In this document: one piece after another, positions 36,822 through 46,528 of the stretch
Position numbering within the stretch: the first letter of the stretch is position 1
Layout: every line of letters begins with the position of its first letter
Source of the DNA: Saprospiraceae bacterium
GTDB lineage: Bacteria; Bacteroidota; Bacteroidia; Chitinophagales; Saprospiraceae
DNA length: 64,000 nt
Assembly: GCA_016719615.1 (NCBI GenBank)
Contig: JADJYQ010000001.1
Span: 470,501-534,500, forward strand
Reading direction: 5' to 3'
Program-made: the position numbers and the translations under genes
Notes under the pieces: generated by a model
What the model saw: only the letters and a program-made list of their open reading frames with translations
The model's database searches: none
What the model was told of the DNA's origin: nothing

Positions 36822-37262
36822 AGGAAGTATTTTTTTTGTGAAATAATTTGCTATTGCATCCTAAAAGTATTTTTAGTTTTAATGTCGGCCATTGATATTG
36901 ATCAGTCTCCAACATGATTGTTATCAATTGTACCAAGATTGGAAAATTGTTTGGTTCTAATGGCCTTGCAGGAAAATTATAAATTTGAGGTTGGAGAATA
37001 CTTGAGTAGCTAACAAATGTTAGTTAATGAGGCGCACATAAATGTGCGTTGAAAAAACAGCAAATTTGGACTTTGTAGAGCGTAAAATAATGGATATACT
37101 TCAAGTTGCTGACCAAACTTGAAGCTCCATAATGAAGGAAATTCGAAAAGGCTATAGCTATATGAATTCAATTCGCTTCAACGATTGGGAATAAATTATA
37201 ATGAGCACAAAGTGAATTGTTCATCGTCGGACGAAAAGAAAATAAATAAATATTTGGTTAAC
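36822..37262. other. ~440-bp spacer with operator-like palindrome
   Basis: No gene is seen. It contains the CTAACA/TGTTAG palindrome at 37010-37023 and a small perfect stem CGCACA / TGTGCG at 37033-37048. Confidence 0.5.
37010..37023. promoter_or_regulatory. CTAACA-AA-TGTTAG palindrome
   Basis: Inverted 6-bp arms around AA, similar to the ACTAAC-type sites elsewhere in the window (two bases off CNAACGNNCGTTNG). It is about 190 bp upstream of the YceI operon start on the minus strand. Function uncertain. Confidence 0.35.
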
Positions 37263-37291
37263 AAAAAAAGCCTCCCTAAGGAGGCTTTTTT
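37263..37291 (-). terminator. Rho-independent terminator after tRNA-Asp
   Basis: Stem GCCTCC / GGAGGC with a CTAA loop, flanked by A-run and T-run on either side, so it can work in both directions. It ends 7 bases after the tRNA. Confidence 0.85.
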
Positions 37292-37297
37292 ATCTTG

Positions 37298-37371
37298 CGG
37301 ATCGGACGGGACTCGAACCCGCGACCCCGTGCGTGACAGGCACGTATTCTAACCAACTGAACTACCGATCC
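37298..37371 (-). tRNA. tRNA-Asp (GTC)
   Basis: 74 nt on the minus strand. The acceptor stem GGATCGG / CCGATCC with discriminator G, D-arm AGTTCAGTTGGTTAGAAT, anticodon loop CCTGTCACG (anticodon GTC) and T-arm GGGTTCGAGTCCC all pair as expected. The 3' CCA is not encoded. Confidence 0.97.
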
Positions 37372-37508
37372 TTCATTCCAGCTTACTGGAAATTTCAAGG
37401 CTGCAAAGATAAAAACAATCCAAATTTAAGTGCAAAGAACTTTCATATTTTAATATTTAATTCAAATAATTGTAAATCAATTAACTATATATATGTATAA
37501 TATTCAAT

Positions 37509-38291
37509 TTATTGAATTTTAGCCTGATGCTTTTGGATGGCTTCTCGAATCTTGGCCATGCGGTTTTCCGGATCCGGGTGGGTACTCATCCGCTCCGGTA
37601 CCCGGTTCGGGCCTGCATTTGCTTTTAGAATTTCCATAACTCCAATCATAGCTTCAGGATCATATCCCGATTTTAGCATGAGCTGCACTCCGATATCGTC
37701 TGATTGCAACTCTTGCTCCCTGCCATAGGGCATTGCAAAAAATTGATTTAAGGCCGCAGCCATACTTTGTCCCGCATGATGATCTCCTGTTGCAATAGTA
37801 GTTGCCCCCGAAAGCCCCTGGAATAATTCGTTCTGGGTGATGCGCTCCCCGCCATGCCTGGCGATGACGTGTCCTATTTCGTGGCCAAGAACTCCAGCTA
37901 GTTGGTCTTCATTTTCAAGTTTTGTAAACAATGCAGTTGTGATAAATACCTGTCCTCCAGGTAATGCGAAGGCGTTAATCGTCTCTCCATCAGCCAACAA
38001 ATGAAAATCATATTGGTAGGGAGTCTTTGCAGCAATCGTATTTTGCACCAACTTTCGGCCTACAGACTTTACGAGGTCCTGTGCCCTCTGGTCCGGATGC
38101 AATCCTCCATATTGTTCGATCATTGAAGGTGCAGAATTCAGACCAAGAGCGATTTCCTGGTCAGGACTTATGCCTACATGTTGATACTGTTGCGTATACT
38201 CATTAAAACTTTTTGAACTGCAATATTTAAAATATGAAAATCCTGCTAATAGCAAGGCAATGACCAATGTTCCACTTGTTCTTTTATTCAT
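37509..38291 (-). CDS. M48-family zinc metalloprotease
   Basis: 260 residues with an N-terminal signal or lipid anchor (LVIALLLAGFSYFKYCSS). The active site is GHEIGHVIARHGGER, the third zinc ligand in REQELQSDDIGVQLM, and MSTHPDPENRMAKI is the family's closing motif. It is similar to LoiP/BepA-type periplasmic proteases that clear misfolded outer-membrane proteins. It stands alone, 138 bp upstream of the tRNA. Confidence 0.88.
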   Translation of the reverse strand: MNKRTSGTLVIALLLAGFSYFKYCSSKSFNEYTQQYQHVGISPDQEIALGLNSAPSMIEQYGGLHPDQRAQDLVKSVGRKLVQNTIAAKTPYQYDFHLLADGETINAFALPGGQVFITTALFTKLENEDQLAGVLGHEIGHVIARHGGERITQNELFQGLSGATTIATGDHHAGQSMAAALNQFFAMPYGREQELQSDDIGVQLMLKSGYDPEAMIGVMEILKANAGPNRVPERMSTHPDPENRMAKIREAIQKHQAKIQ

Positions 38292-38449
38292 AATTGAGAT
38301 TTATTAATCTTCTATTTTAATTTTAAATGATAAAGTTAAGGATAAAATTATGGATATAATTTTTCAAGTTTCCAGAATTGCATCGTATCTTTAGAGCCCT
38401 CTTTACACCCTTTTCAGCTATTCTATTTTTTCACTCTAAAATTTTTACC

Positions 38450-39121
38450 ATGAAAAAGACACGTTTTCTTTTTGGCTTGCTCCTATTGGCCTTATGTTTT
38501 TCAGGATTCCTTGGCTGCGCTAAAGATGAGGATGATTCAGGTGGGCTTGCCAATTTGATGTTCATTCATGCCTATACTTCAGGCAAAAATGCTACGGTAT
38601 TGGTTAATGATTCATTGATGCTTCCTTTAACAGCCGGTTTTGGAAATTTTACTTTGTACCAATCACTGGCATCGGGCAATTCCTCGTTTAAAATAAGGGA
38701 TAATACGCTCGATTCAATCATCGCATCCAATTCCTTTAATTTAAAAAAGAATTCGAACAATACGCTTATGTTGACGAATAAAGATGCAGGATCTGAGTTG
38801 CTATTGGTATCAGATGATCTAGAGCTTGCAGATACTTCAAAAAGCTATTTGCGATTGATCAACCTCGTACCCAATGGGAATAACATGAGTTTGAACATTA
38901 CATCCGGTGCTACGGTGGCTTCAGGGGTCGCTTTTAAAGCTGTATCCACATTCAATCCTATTTCTCCGGGTAAAACGGATTTTACGATTGTTGCAGGTGC
39001 TACGGTGGTGTCTAATATTACCAACTTTAATCTGTTACCGGGCAAAAAATATTCAATATTAATGACCGGCCTCGTCGGACAAACACCGAAGGCTAGTCAT
39101 AATATTATCGTTAATAAATAA
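38450..39121 (+). CDS. DUF4397-domain lipoprotein
   Basis: 223 residues from ATG 38450, which begins the signal peptide (MKKTRFLFGLLLLALCFSGFLGC, lipobox FLGC). The mature protein carries repeated VLVNDSLMLPLTAGFGNFTLY / SYLRLINLVPNG strands typical of DUF4397. The longer frame from 38378 lies in the presumed leader. A TATCTTTA element at about 38389 is one base off the promoter consensus. Function of the family is unknown; likely envelope-attached. Confidence 0.75.
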   Translation: MKKTRFLFGLLLLALCFSGFLGCAKDEDDSGGLANLMFIHAYTSGKNATVLVNDSLMLPLTAGFGNFTLYQSLASGNSSFKIRDNTLDSIIASNSFNLKKNSNNTLMLTNKDAGSELLLVSDDLELADTSKSYLRLINLVPNGNNMSLNITSGATVASGVAFKAVSTFNPISPGKTDFTIVAGATVVSNITNFNLLPGKKYSILMTGLVGQTPKASHNIIVNK

Positions 39122-39125
39122 ACGG

Positions 39126-42100
39126 CTAGAATCTCAATATTTTTTGCAGAAGCTCTGTTTCTGAAATATGAATATTCAGAGTAAAACTGATCTGTTTCCA
39201 ATAATTATTTTCGGTCTTTGCTTTAAGTAAATTCCGGATATTAGTAGAGTGTGCCATTGGAAAATAAAAACTAAGTATATCTGGTATCAACTCCAGCTCT
39301 ATGCCACCGCTCCAAATCCAATTGCCGTCGGGTGAAACAGGTTTTGTTTGGTAATAGCCCAAATCGAAATATGGTTTAAGATAATTTCCAATTTTGGGAA
39401 TCGGAAGATCTGTTGACAGATTTAAAGCTGCTGCAAGTGAATTGCTATTGCCAATGTTTTCCCTGTAAGAATAGCCCAAAGGCAATTTAAAAGCACCTTG
39501 TTTAAGGTATAGCTGTTGTGATGCAAAGCCTGAAATTTCAGTGCGTCCTTTAAAATAATACTCGTTAAGTTCATCCTGATAATTTTGAAAAGTGAGCCCG
39601 GTTGAACCACGGAAGTAATAGGGCGAAGTGCGGGAACTTATAGAGGTAGAATGTCTCTCGGAATTAATCGGAAAGAACGAAACATACGAACGTATGTTTG
39701 CATATCTGTTTTTGGCTATTAAAAATGATTTTTGCAAGCTGATATCCGTTCGCAGGAAATTTTGCTGAAGAGGCGAAATCATTTTTTGATTAAAATAGAT
39801 CAGACGAATGTCAAGCGAGGTATTGCCCAATATCGATGTTTTTGATCTTGAATAATCGATTACATGCGTATATGTATTCAAATGTTCTTGGGAAAATCCG
39901 GGTGTTGTAGTATCTGAATAATCGACGTACTCATTTTTTTCAGCGAAAATGGTATACCTGATCTGTGATTTGACCTGGCTAGACGGAAGATGATAAAAAA
40001 CACAAGTGACACTTGGTTTTAGTTGATAGTAATTGAGGAAAGAAGCATCCTTATTTTTGGCATAGGCGTATTTTTTAAAATCTATGTCAAACTTCCAATG
40101 ATGTATTCTGGTGTCTGGTCTAAACCAATGGTAACTTAAACCTGCTGAACCGGAAATCTCTTTTGATCGAAAACCATAAAATGGCATGACATGCATTTTA
40201 AATTTCCGGAAGGGAAGCAGCGCACTTGAAATATACAAGCCTGTAGAAATTCCATCATAATTATTGAAATTAATAACAGGTGTGATGCCTATATCCGTGC
40301 TTCGGGGTTTATCAATTAGAGGCCATAGACGTAAGTTGATTTTTTCTATTTTATTGAATGCAGATTTTGCTTGAATGTAATTATTATTTTCATACAAATC
40401 CAATGATTCCTGATCAATATCTATTGCAAAATAGTCGCAATCCCGACAAGACGACTTGAGTATTTTCGATCCCTTAAATCCGTCTATCCATTTGCTTTCC
40501 ATTTTTTCATCATTTTTGATGGCTGAAAGTAAAAATGGTGCTTCAATTCCATTGCAATTTTCAATTTTGATGGATATCGAATCATTTTCCTTTTGCAGAC
40601 TTTTCATGCGGTAATCCATTTTCCGGTCACTCGAAATAAACCCTTTAAAAAACCAAGTAAAATCTTTTGTTTCATTTTGACGAAAATGATCTTCAAGATC
40701 TTCAGGATAGGGATGTTTGAATTTCCATTTTTCATAAAAGGACCTCAGTAATGAATCAAGTTTTTCTTGTCCAATATACTTTTCGATATAAGAAAAAAGT
40801 GCGGCTGTTTTTATATAAACATCGTTGCCATAATTGATACTTGTAAATCGATCAGCATTTTGATTTGGATATTGATCCAAATGCGGCCTTGCTAATAAGA
40901 GATATTGAAACTTTTCGGCGTCCACATTTCTGAAAAGCCGGGCTAAAATGCCTTCATCCGAAAACCAATCTTCTTCTTCATAATACTTTCGCATGTAGCG
41001 TTGCTCATAATAACTCGTGATGCCTTCATCCAGGAATGGATGGTCTCGTTCATTAAAAGCAATAACGCCATAAAACCAATTATGAGCTATTTCATGGGCG
41101 ATCACTTCATCCAATTGTTCATGATTATACATCGTTCCAATCACGGTGATCATTGGATATTCCATACCACCTCCTGCATTCAATTCACTTTCTACAGCCG
41201 CTGCCTGGGGCCATGGATATGCACCAATATGCGAGGAATAAAACCCGATACTTCTATTGACATATGTGATAGATTCTTTCCATATTTCGGGGTTTTTGAA
41301 AAATGTCCAGGTATCTACTTTATGGTCATCACCTAAATCAACTTGTGATTTTTGAACCAAAAAATTTTTATCTGCGAACCAGGCAAAGTCGTGTACATGG
41401 TCTGCTGTATATCGAATGGTCTTGTACTTGATTTTTTCATTGGCAAGCATAGGTTCGGCAATTGCATTTTTTCAATGAGATTTTGAGTCCAACGAACTTT
41501 TTCTTCGAGGAAGATTATTTCTGAATTGGTCTGCAGACTGCCGCTAGCTGCAACCACATATGATTCAGGAAGCGTAATTTCTACATCAAAACTGCCGAAA
41601 TCGCTAAAAAATTCACCATAATCCAGATAAGGCATTACATGCCAGCCTTTGTGGTCGTAAACAGCTGGCTTGGGGTACCATTGGGTCATTTGGTAACTTT
41701 CAGGTCCTCTGCCCAATCTGCTGAAATTTTCTGGTATTTTTACGACAAAGGGGCTTGAAATTGTGATTTCCTGCTGGGGCAACAAAGCCTGATGGAGGAT
41801 TAACCAACAGATGTCCTCATGTTTTGGCTGGAAGTGAAACATTGTCGGAATTCCATTGACTTTAAAATTAAGACTATCGATAGAACCCAATGCATTGGCT
41901 GAGGCTTCGTGAAAATTTAAATCGCCCATCCTTATTTTTTGTTTTGCAAATGCTGTGGATTTGTGTTTGTAGGCATTTGGCCAAAGATGAAAACCGATTT
42001 TATCCAGTATATGTGGGCTGTTATTTTTGTATTTTATTTCAATAAAGCCGGATAATTTATGATTTTGATCATCTAAGCTAACTTTAATTTTGTAGTCGAG

Positions 42101-42178
42101 ATCCTGCTGAAAATAGGAATCCTGTGAACATAACTTAAAGAATGAAAAGCAAATAAAAGAAATTGTCAATTTGAACAT
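39126..42178 (-). CDS. Large M1-family metallopeptidase with barrel-like C-terminal domain (frameshifted)
   Basis: Reads as two overlapping frames. The N-terminal part (42178-41333) has a signal peptide and the M1 N-terminal beta-domain (YKIKVSLDDQNHKLSGFIEI ... LGRGPESYQMTQWYPKPAVYD). The C-terminal part carries GGGMEYPMI, HEIAHNWFYG (zinc site) and DEGITSYYEQRY, then about 400 residues of alternating strands (IGITPVINFNNYDGISTGLY ...) resembling an outer-membrane barrel. Adding one T to the T6 run at 41467-41472 joins them (...LIEKNAIAEPMLANEK...) into ~1017 residues. I read it as a homopolymer error in one intact gene for a surface-anchored aminopeptidase. Confidence 0.75.
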
Positions 42179-42444
42179 GCTCAAAAAATATTCGTAAAAA
42201 TACGCAGACCTTGTATCATATTATATAAAATTTTAATATGAACGAATCTTTCGGATAAGGACTAAAATGATGCATCTGGAATTTAGGATTGAAGAACCAG
42301 GTATTCGGGTACATAGCTTATCACGAAGGCCCATTAGGAATAGTACATGGCTATTCGACAAACATTCTGGAAAACAGAAAATGAATATTCGTCCATCCGG
42401 TCGTTCTTAATAAGGTTTTTTTATCTGAAATGAGCCTGATTCAT

Positions 42445-42452
42445 TATTTTTG
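42445..42452 (+). promoter_or_regulatory. -7 promoter element of paaE, possible leaderless start
   Basis: TATTTTTG matches TAnnTTTG and ends 6 bases before the paaE ATG at 42459, so transcription would begin at or next to the start codon. Confidence 0.5.
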
Positions 42453-42458
42453 CAGCCC

Positions 42459-43523
42459 ATGCAACATAAGATTTTCCCATTACGCGTAAAATCCGTTCAA
42501 GCTGAAACGGCAGATGCGGTTACCGTATGTTTTGATTTGCCGGATTCCATTCGCGAATATTTTAATTTTCAATCTGGGCAGCACATTACCTTGATTCATC
42601 CTAAATTAGGTGAATCTGTCAAAAGGTCTTATTCTATGTGCTCAGCCCCTTATGAGCAAAAATTGCAAATTGCTGCGCGCAGAGTCAGTAATGGTATTTT
42701 CAGCAATTATCTGAATGAGGAGCTTAAGGTGGATGATGAGATTTTAGTTGAAATTCCAGAAGGGCGGTTTTTTATAAATTTAGATGAGTCCCGTTCCGGA
42801 AAATATATATTTTTTGCCTCGGGTTCCGGAATAACACCTATTCTTTCAAATATCAAGCAAATTTTATTTGTCGAATCTAAAAGTCAAATACAACTTTATT
42901 ACGGTAACAGGCATACGGACAGCATCATGTTTTTAGAAGAATTGATGAACTTAAAGAACCGATATCCTGCGAATCTAAGTCTGCATTTTTTGTTGAGCAG
43001 AGAAAAATTGGAAGAAGAACTTTATCATGGAAGAATCAATGCAGATAAATTGGAATCATTTGCAAAATACTTTTTCAAACCTGAAGAAGTGGATGCGTTT
43101 TTTATGTGTGGTCCGGAATCGATGTTGATTGAATTGCGTGAAAAACTTTTGACGATGGGAGTAGCTGTTTCTAAAATTCATTTGGAATTGTTTGGAGTAC
43201 AAATTCCCAAACCCGCTCCCAAAGTGGATTCCCATGGGGATGCTTCAAGTTTAGTCAGAATCACACTCGACGGCCGTACATTTGAATACAGCCTCGCTTT
43301 CAATACGGAAAGTATTCTGGATTCTGCATTAAAACAAGGTGCAAAACTTCCTTATGCTTGTAAAGGAGGGGTGTGTTGTACTTGCAAAGCAAAACTACTC
43401 AGTGGGGAAGTTGAAATGGCTACCAATTATGGACTGGAGCCAGATGAGATTCAAAATGATTATGTATTGAGTTGTCAATCTTATCCCAAAACCTCAAAAG
43501 TTGAATTGAGTTTTGATCAATAA
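42459..43523 (+). CDS. paaE: Phenylacetyl-CoA epoxidase reductase subunit PaaE
   Basis: About 354 residues. It passes electrons from NAD(P)H to the PaaAC oxygenase. The N-terminal FAD domain (RSYSMCSAPYE) and NAD domain (FASGSGITPILSNIK, FFMCGPESML) are followed by a plant-type [2Fe-2S] ferredoxin with CKGGVCCTCKAK and a last Cys in VLSCQS. ATG 42459 is preferred to the TTG at 42450, which is part of the promoter. It heads the paaEABCD operon, here placed before paaA instead of after paaD as in E. coli. Confidence 0.9.
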   Translation: MQHKIFPLRVKSVQAETADAVTVCFDLPDSIREYFNFQSGQHITLIHPKLGESVKRSYSMCSAPYEQKLQIAARRVSNGIFSNYLNEELKVDDEILVEIPEGRFFINLDESRSGKYIFFASGSGITPILSNIKQILFVESKSQIQLYYGNRHTDSIMFLEELMNLKNRYPANLSLHFLLSREKLEEELYHGRINADKLESFAKYFFKPEEVDAFFMCGPESMLIELREKLLTMGVAVSKIHLELFGVQIPKPAPKVDSHGDASSLVRITLDGRTFEYSLAFNTESILDSALKQGAKLPYACKGGVCCTCKAKLLSGEVEMATNYGLEPDEIQNDYVLSCQSYPKTSKVELSFDQ

Positions 43524-43573
43524 TGAAAATTATATGTTTATAAATTGGACTCAAGTCGCAAAAAGTAAAAGTC

Positions 43574-44509
43574 ATGTTTAGAGAAGATCTCGAATCCAGG
43601 TTTCAGCAAAAAATTGATAAGGAAGATAAAATTGAAGCCAAGGACTGGATGCCTGAGGAATACCGCAAAACTTTGATCCGTCAGATCAGTCAGCATGCGC
43701 ATTCTGAAATTGTTGGAATGCTTCCGGAGGGGAATTGGATCACCAGAGCACCTTCCTTAAAGCGCAAAGCCATTTTATTGGCAAAAATCCAAGATGAAGC
43801 CGGACATGGTTTATATTTATATTCAGCATGTGAAACCTTAGGTATAGACCGAGAAGAATTGCTGGAGGAACTGCATACTGGAAAAGCGAAATATTCGAGT
43901 ATTTTTAATTATCCAGCCATCAGTTGGGCAGATATGGGTGCCATTGGATGGTTAGTAGATGGTGCCGCCATCATGAATCAAATTCCTTTATGCAGAACTA
44001 GTTATGGACCATACTCCAGGGCCATGATCAGAATCTGCAAAGAGGAAAGTTTTCATCAAAGACAAGGTTATGAAATTATGCTGACCCTGGCCCGAGGCAG
44101 CGCTGTACAAAAACAAATGGCGCAAGATGCACTCAACAGGTGGTGGTGGCCCAGTCTGATGATGTTCGGACCAAATGATTCGGAATCTATACATTCGGCA
44201 CAGAGTTTAAAATGGAAAATCAAACGTTTCAGCAACGACGAACTCAGACAACGATTTATCGACATGACCATACCACAAGCTGAATTGATCGGACTGACCG
44301 TTCCCGATCCTGATCTGAAATGGAATGCCGAACGCAATTCTTATGATTTTGGTAAGATCAATTGGGATGAATTTTGGAATGTTGTCAAAGGAAATGGCCC
44401 CTGCAACAAACAACGGCTTCGAGATCGCGTGAAAGCTTATGAAGAAGGAGCCTGGGTAAGAGATGCGGCGATGGCGTATGCGGAAAAAAGGAAAGCAGTT
44501 GTGGGTTGA
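43574..44509 (+). CDS. paaA: Phenylacetyl-CoA epoxidase catalytic subunit PaaA
   Basis: 311 residues; the di-iron catalytic subunit of the ring 1,2-phenylacetyl-CoA epoxidase. Iron ligands lie in KIQDEAGHGLYLY and CKEESFHQRQGYEI, and the family block HAHSEIVGMLPEGNWITRAP is present. It is 50 bp after paaE. A 408-bp spacer with 35-bp repeats separates it from paaB, unusual since paaA and paaB are normally adjacent. Confidence 0.95.
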   Translation: MFREDLESRFQQKIDKEDKIEAKDWMPEEYRKTLIRQISQHAHSEIVGMLPEGNWITRAPSLKRKAILLAKIQDEAGHGLYLYSACETLGIDREELLEELHTGKAKYSSIFNYPAISWADMGAIGWLVDGAAIMNQIPLCRTSYGPYSRAMIRICKEESFHQRQGYEIMLTLARGSAVQKQMAQDALNRWWWPSLMMFGPNDSESIHSAQSLKWKIKRFSNDELRQRFIDMTIPQAELIGLTVPDPDLKWNAERNSYDFGKINWDEFWNVVKGNGPCNKQRLRDRVKAYEEGAWVRDAAMAYAEKRKAVVG

Positions 44510-44541
44510 AAAGTTCTTAGGAGGAGTGGAGAGCAAGGAAA

Positions 44542-44741
44542 ATGGAGTAAAGATTAAGGATTATAGATTAAGGATAATGGAGCAAGGATCATGGAGTAAA
44601 GATTAAGGATTATAGAGCAAGGAAAATGGAGTAAAGATTAAGGATTATGGAACAAGGATCATGAAGTAAAGATTAAGGATTATGGAGCAAGGATAATGGA
44701 GTAAAGGTTAAGGATTATAGAGCAAGGAATATGGAGTAAAG
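44542..44741. repeat. Tandem 35-bp imperfect repeat
   Basis: Units beginning ATGGAGTAAAGATTAAGG start at 44542, 44591, 44626, 44661, 44696 and 44731. Four intervals are exactly 35 bp; the first is 49. Stops occur in the frames checked, so it is not coding. Confidence 0.85.
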
Positions 44742-44797
44742 TTAGGCATTAGATTTTTACGAATTTCAAACTCGAAGCATTAATGAATTGATAAATT

Positions 44798-44817
44798 ACT
44801 AACGAACGTATGTTAGT
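44798..44817. promoter_or_regulatory. Candidate TetR/PaaR-type operator upstream of paaB
   Basis: ACTAACGAACGTATGTTAGT: ACTAAC and GTTAGT arms with 8 bases between. The inner 14 bases CTAACGAACGTATG differ by one from CNAACGNNCGTTNG, which from memory is the PaaR box reported in Thermus. It lies 102 bp before paaB. Confidence 0.55.
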
Positions 44818-44918
44818 TTTATACAAGTCCCGACATTTTCACGTTTTTGTTAACAAGAGGTTTCTTTTTATCGGAAAAACCAAAAACCAACAACTAACAA
44901 CCAACAACTAACAACCAA

Positions 44919-45200
44919 ATGAAAGACTGGCCCTTATTTGAAATATTTATCCGATCTAAATCGGGATTAAACCACAAACATGTTGGAAGTTTGCATGCGG
45001 CTGACGTGCAGATGGCTATTGAAAATGCAAGAGATGTTTACACGCGCAGGCAGGAAGGGATCAGCATTTGGGCTGTGGAATCCAAACATATCGTGGCTTC
45101 TGATCCATCTGATAGCGATCCGTTTTTCGAACCTGCGATGGACAAGATCTACAGACATCCCACTTTTTATGATTTGCCTGATGAAGTTAAACACATGTAA
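44919..45200 (+). CDS. paaB: Phenylacetyl-CoA epoxidase subunit PaaB
   Basis: 93 residues, the usual length. WPLFEIFIRSKSGLNHKHVG and DVYTRREGISIWAV-type residues match PaaB, which holds the complex together rather than binding metal. Its stop overlaps the ATG of paaC by one base. Confidence 0.95.
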   Translation: MKDWPLFEIFIRSKSGLNHKHVGSLHAADVQMAIENARDVYTRRQEGISIWAVESKHIVASDPSDSDPFFEPAMDKIYRHPTFYDLPDEVKHM

Positions 45201-45960
45201 TGATGGGGCATAAGGAAGAAAAAATATTGTACTTGCTACATCTAGCAGATAATGCAGTGATCCTGGGTCAGCGATTGGGCGAATGGTGTGGGCACGGACC
45301 TGTTTTGGAACAGGATATGGCCATGACCAATATTGCTTTGGATTATATAGGTAGAGCTCGTTTGCTTTATCAATATGCATCAGAGGTCTCTGGAAATATG
45401 CAGTCTGAGGATCAAATTGCGTTCTTAAGGAATGAATGGGAATATCGTAATCTGTTGTTGGTGGAACAAGCAAATGGAGATTTTGCACACACCATTGCCA
45501 GACAGTTTTTCCTGGATGCATTTCATTATCCTTATTTTCAAGAGCTGATGAAAAGTACAGATGCATCTCTGGCAGCTATAGCTGAAAAACCTTAAAAGAA
45601 ACTGCCTATCATTTGAAGTGGAGCAGTGAATGGGTTTTGCGACTCGGAGATGGTACTGAATTATCGCATCAAAAAATGCAGGCTGCTGTTGATGACTTTT
45701 GGAATTTTACCGGTGAAATGTTTGCGGAAAGCGATTTTGAAAAACAAATGCATTTACAAGGTGTGAGTCCCGATCTGGAAGCTATTCGGGATATCTGGAT
45801 GAATCATGTTCAGCGCATTTTACAACAAGCTACTTTAAAAATCCCGCAAACAAACTGGATGCAATCAGGTGGTAAACAAGGCAATCATTCAGAACATTTA
45901 GGATATATATTGACGGAAATGCAATACATGCAGCGCGCTTATCCGAATATGGAGTGGTAA
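45200..45960 (+). CDS. paaC: Phenylacetyl-CoA epoxidase structural subunit PaaC (frameshift)
   Basis: PaaC is the non-catalytic ferritin-like partner of PaaA. The first frame gives EWCGHGPVLEQDMAMTNIALDYIGRARLLYQ ... LRNEWEYRNLLLVEQANGDFAHTI and stops after AAIAEKP at 45595. The second frame resumes at KWSSEWVLRLGDGTELSHQ. Making the A5 run at 45585-45589 six bases long gives AAIAEKTLKETAYHLKWSSEW, the normal PaaC sequence of about 254 residues. Because every other paa gene is intact I consider this a sequencing or assembly error. The ATG overlaps the paaB stop. Confidence 0.88.
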
Positions 45961-46030
45961 AATAACTGTTCGGTTGCCTGATAATAAAAGAATTTGTGGA
46001 TTATTTTGAGTTCCTAAATTTATATTTCTG

Positions 46031-46519
46031 TTGCACGAACAAAACATACAAAAAATCTGGAATGAACTTGAGACTGTAATGGATCCTGAGGTTCCGGTTT
46101 TATCCGTAATTGACCTGGGAATTATTCGCAATATTGAAATTGTAGATGGCAAAGTTTTGATAGTTATTACTCCTACCTATACGGGTTGCCCTGCAATGCA
46201 ATTTATTGAAATGAATGTGAAGGCAGCAGTAGAAAATCTTGGATATAAAGTTAATATTCGAACGTCAATTTCTCCAGCCTGGACTACGGATTGGATGAGT
46301 GAATCGGGAAAAATGAAACTCAAAAGTTATGGCATAGCACCGCCAGGAAGATTGGCCAGCTTAGATCCTGAAGCCTTTGGTATTTTAGACAAAGTTTCAT
46401 GCCCGAGATGCACTTCTTCAAATACAGAACGCATCAGTGAATTTGGTTCGACTGCTTGCAAAGCTTTATACAGATGCATGGATTGCCGAGAACCTTTCGA
46501 TTATTTTAAATGTCATTAA
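46031..46519 (+). CDS. paaD: Phenylacetate degradation protein PaaD (FeS assembly-type)
   Basis: 162 residues. The N-terminal MIP18/DUF59 domain contains MDPEVPVLSVIDLGIIR and TYTGCPAMQ; a C-terminal zinc-ribbon-like block has CPRC and CMDC. PaaD is thought to help mature the FeS or di-iron centres of the epoxidase. The best start is the TTG at 46031; no in-frame ATG precedes the conserved domain, so a non-ATG start or small sequence error is possible. It follows paaC by 70 bp. Confidence 0.9.
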   Translation: MHEQNIQKIWNELETVMDPEVPVLSVIDLGIIRNIEIVDGKVLIVITPTYTGCPAMQFIEMNVKAAVENLGYKVNIRTSISPAWTTDWMSESGKMKLKSYGIAPPGRLASLDPEAFGILDKVSCPRCTSSNTERISEFGSTACKALYRCMDCREPFDYFKCH

Positions 46520-46528
46520 CGAAAAATA

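Larger units (their letters stand above)
44510..44918. other. 408-bp spacer between paaA and paaB
   Basis: Holds imperfect 35-bp tandem repeats (44542-44741), an ACTAAC-type palindrome (44798-44817) and a C/A-rich stretch of caacaactaacaacc type (about 44881-44917) right before paaB. The operator suggests a separate promoter for paaB onward. Confidence 0.7.

Noticed and set aside
41333..42184. Separate short exported protein
   Set aside because: It is the N-terminal domain of the M1 peptidase, joined to the rest by one base in a T-run.
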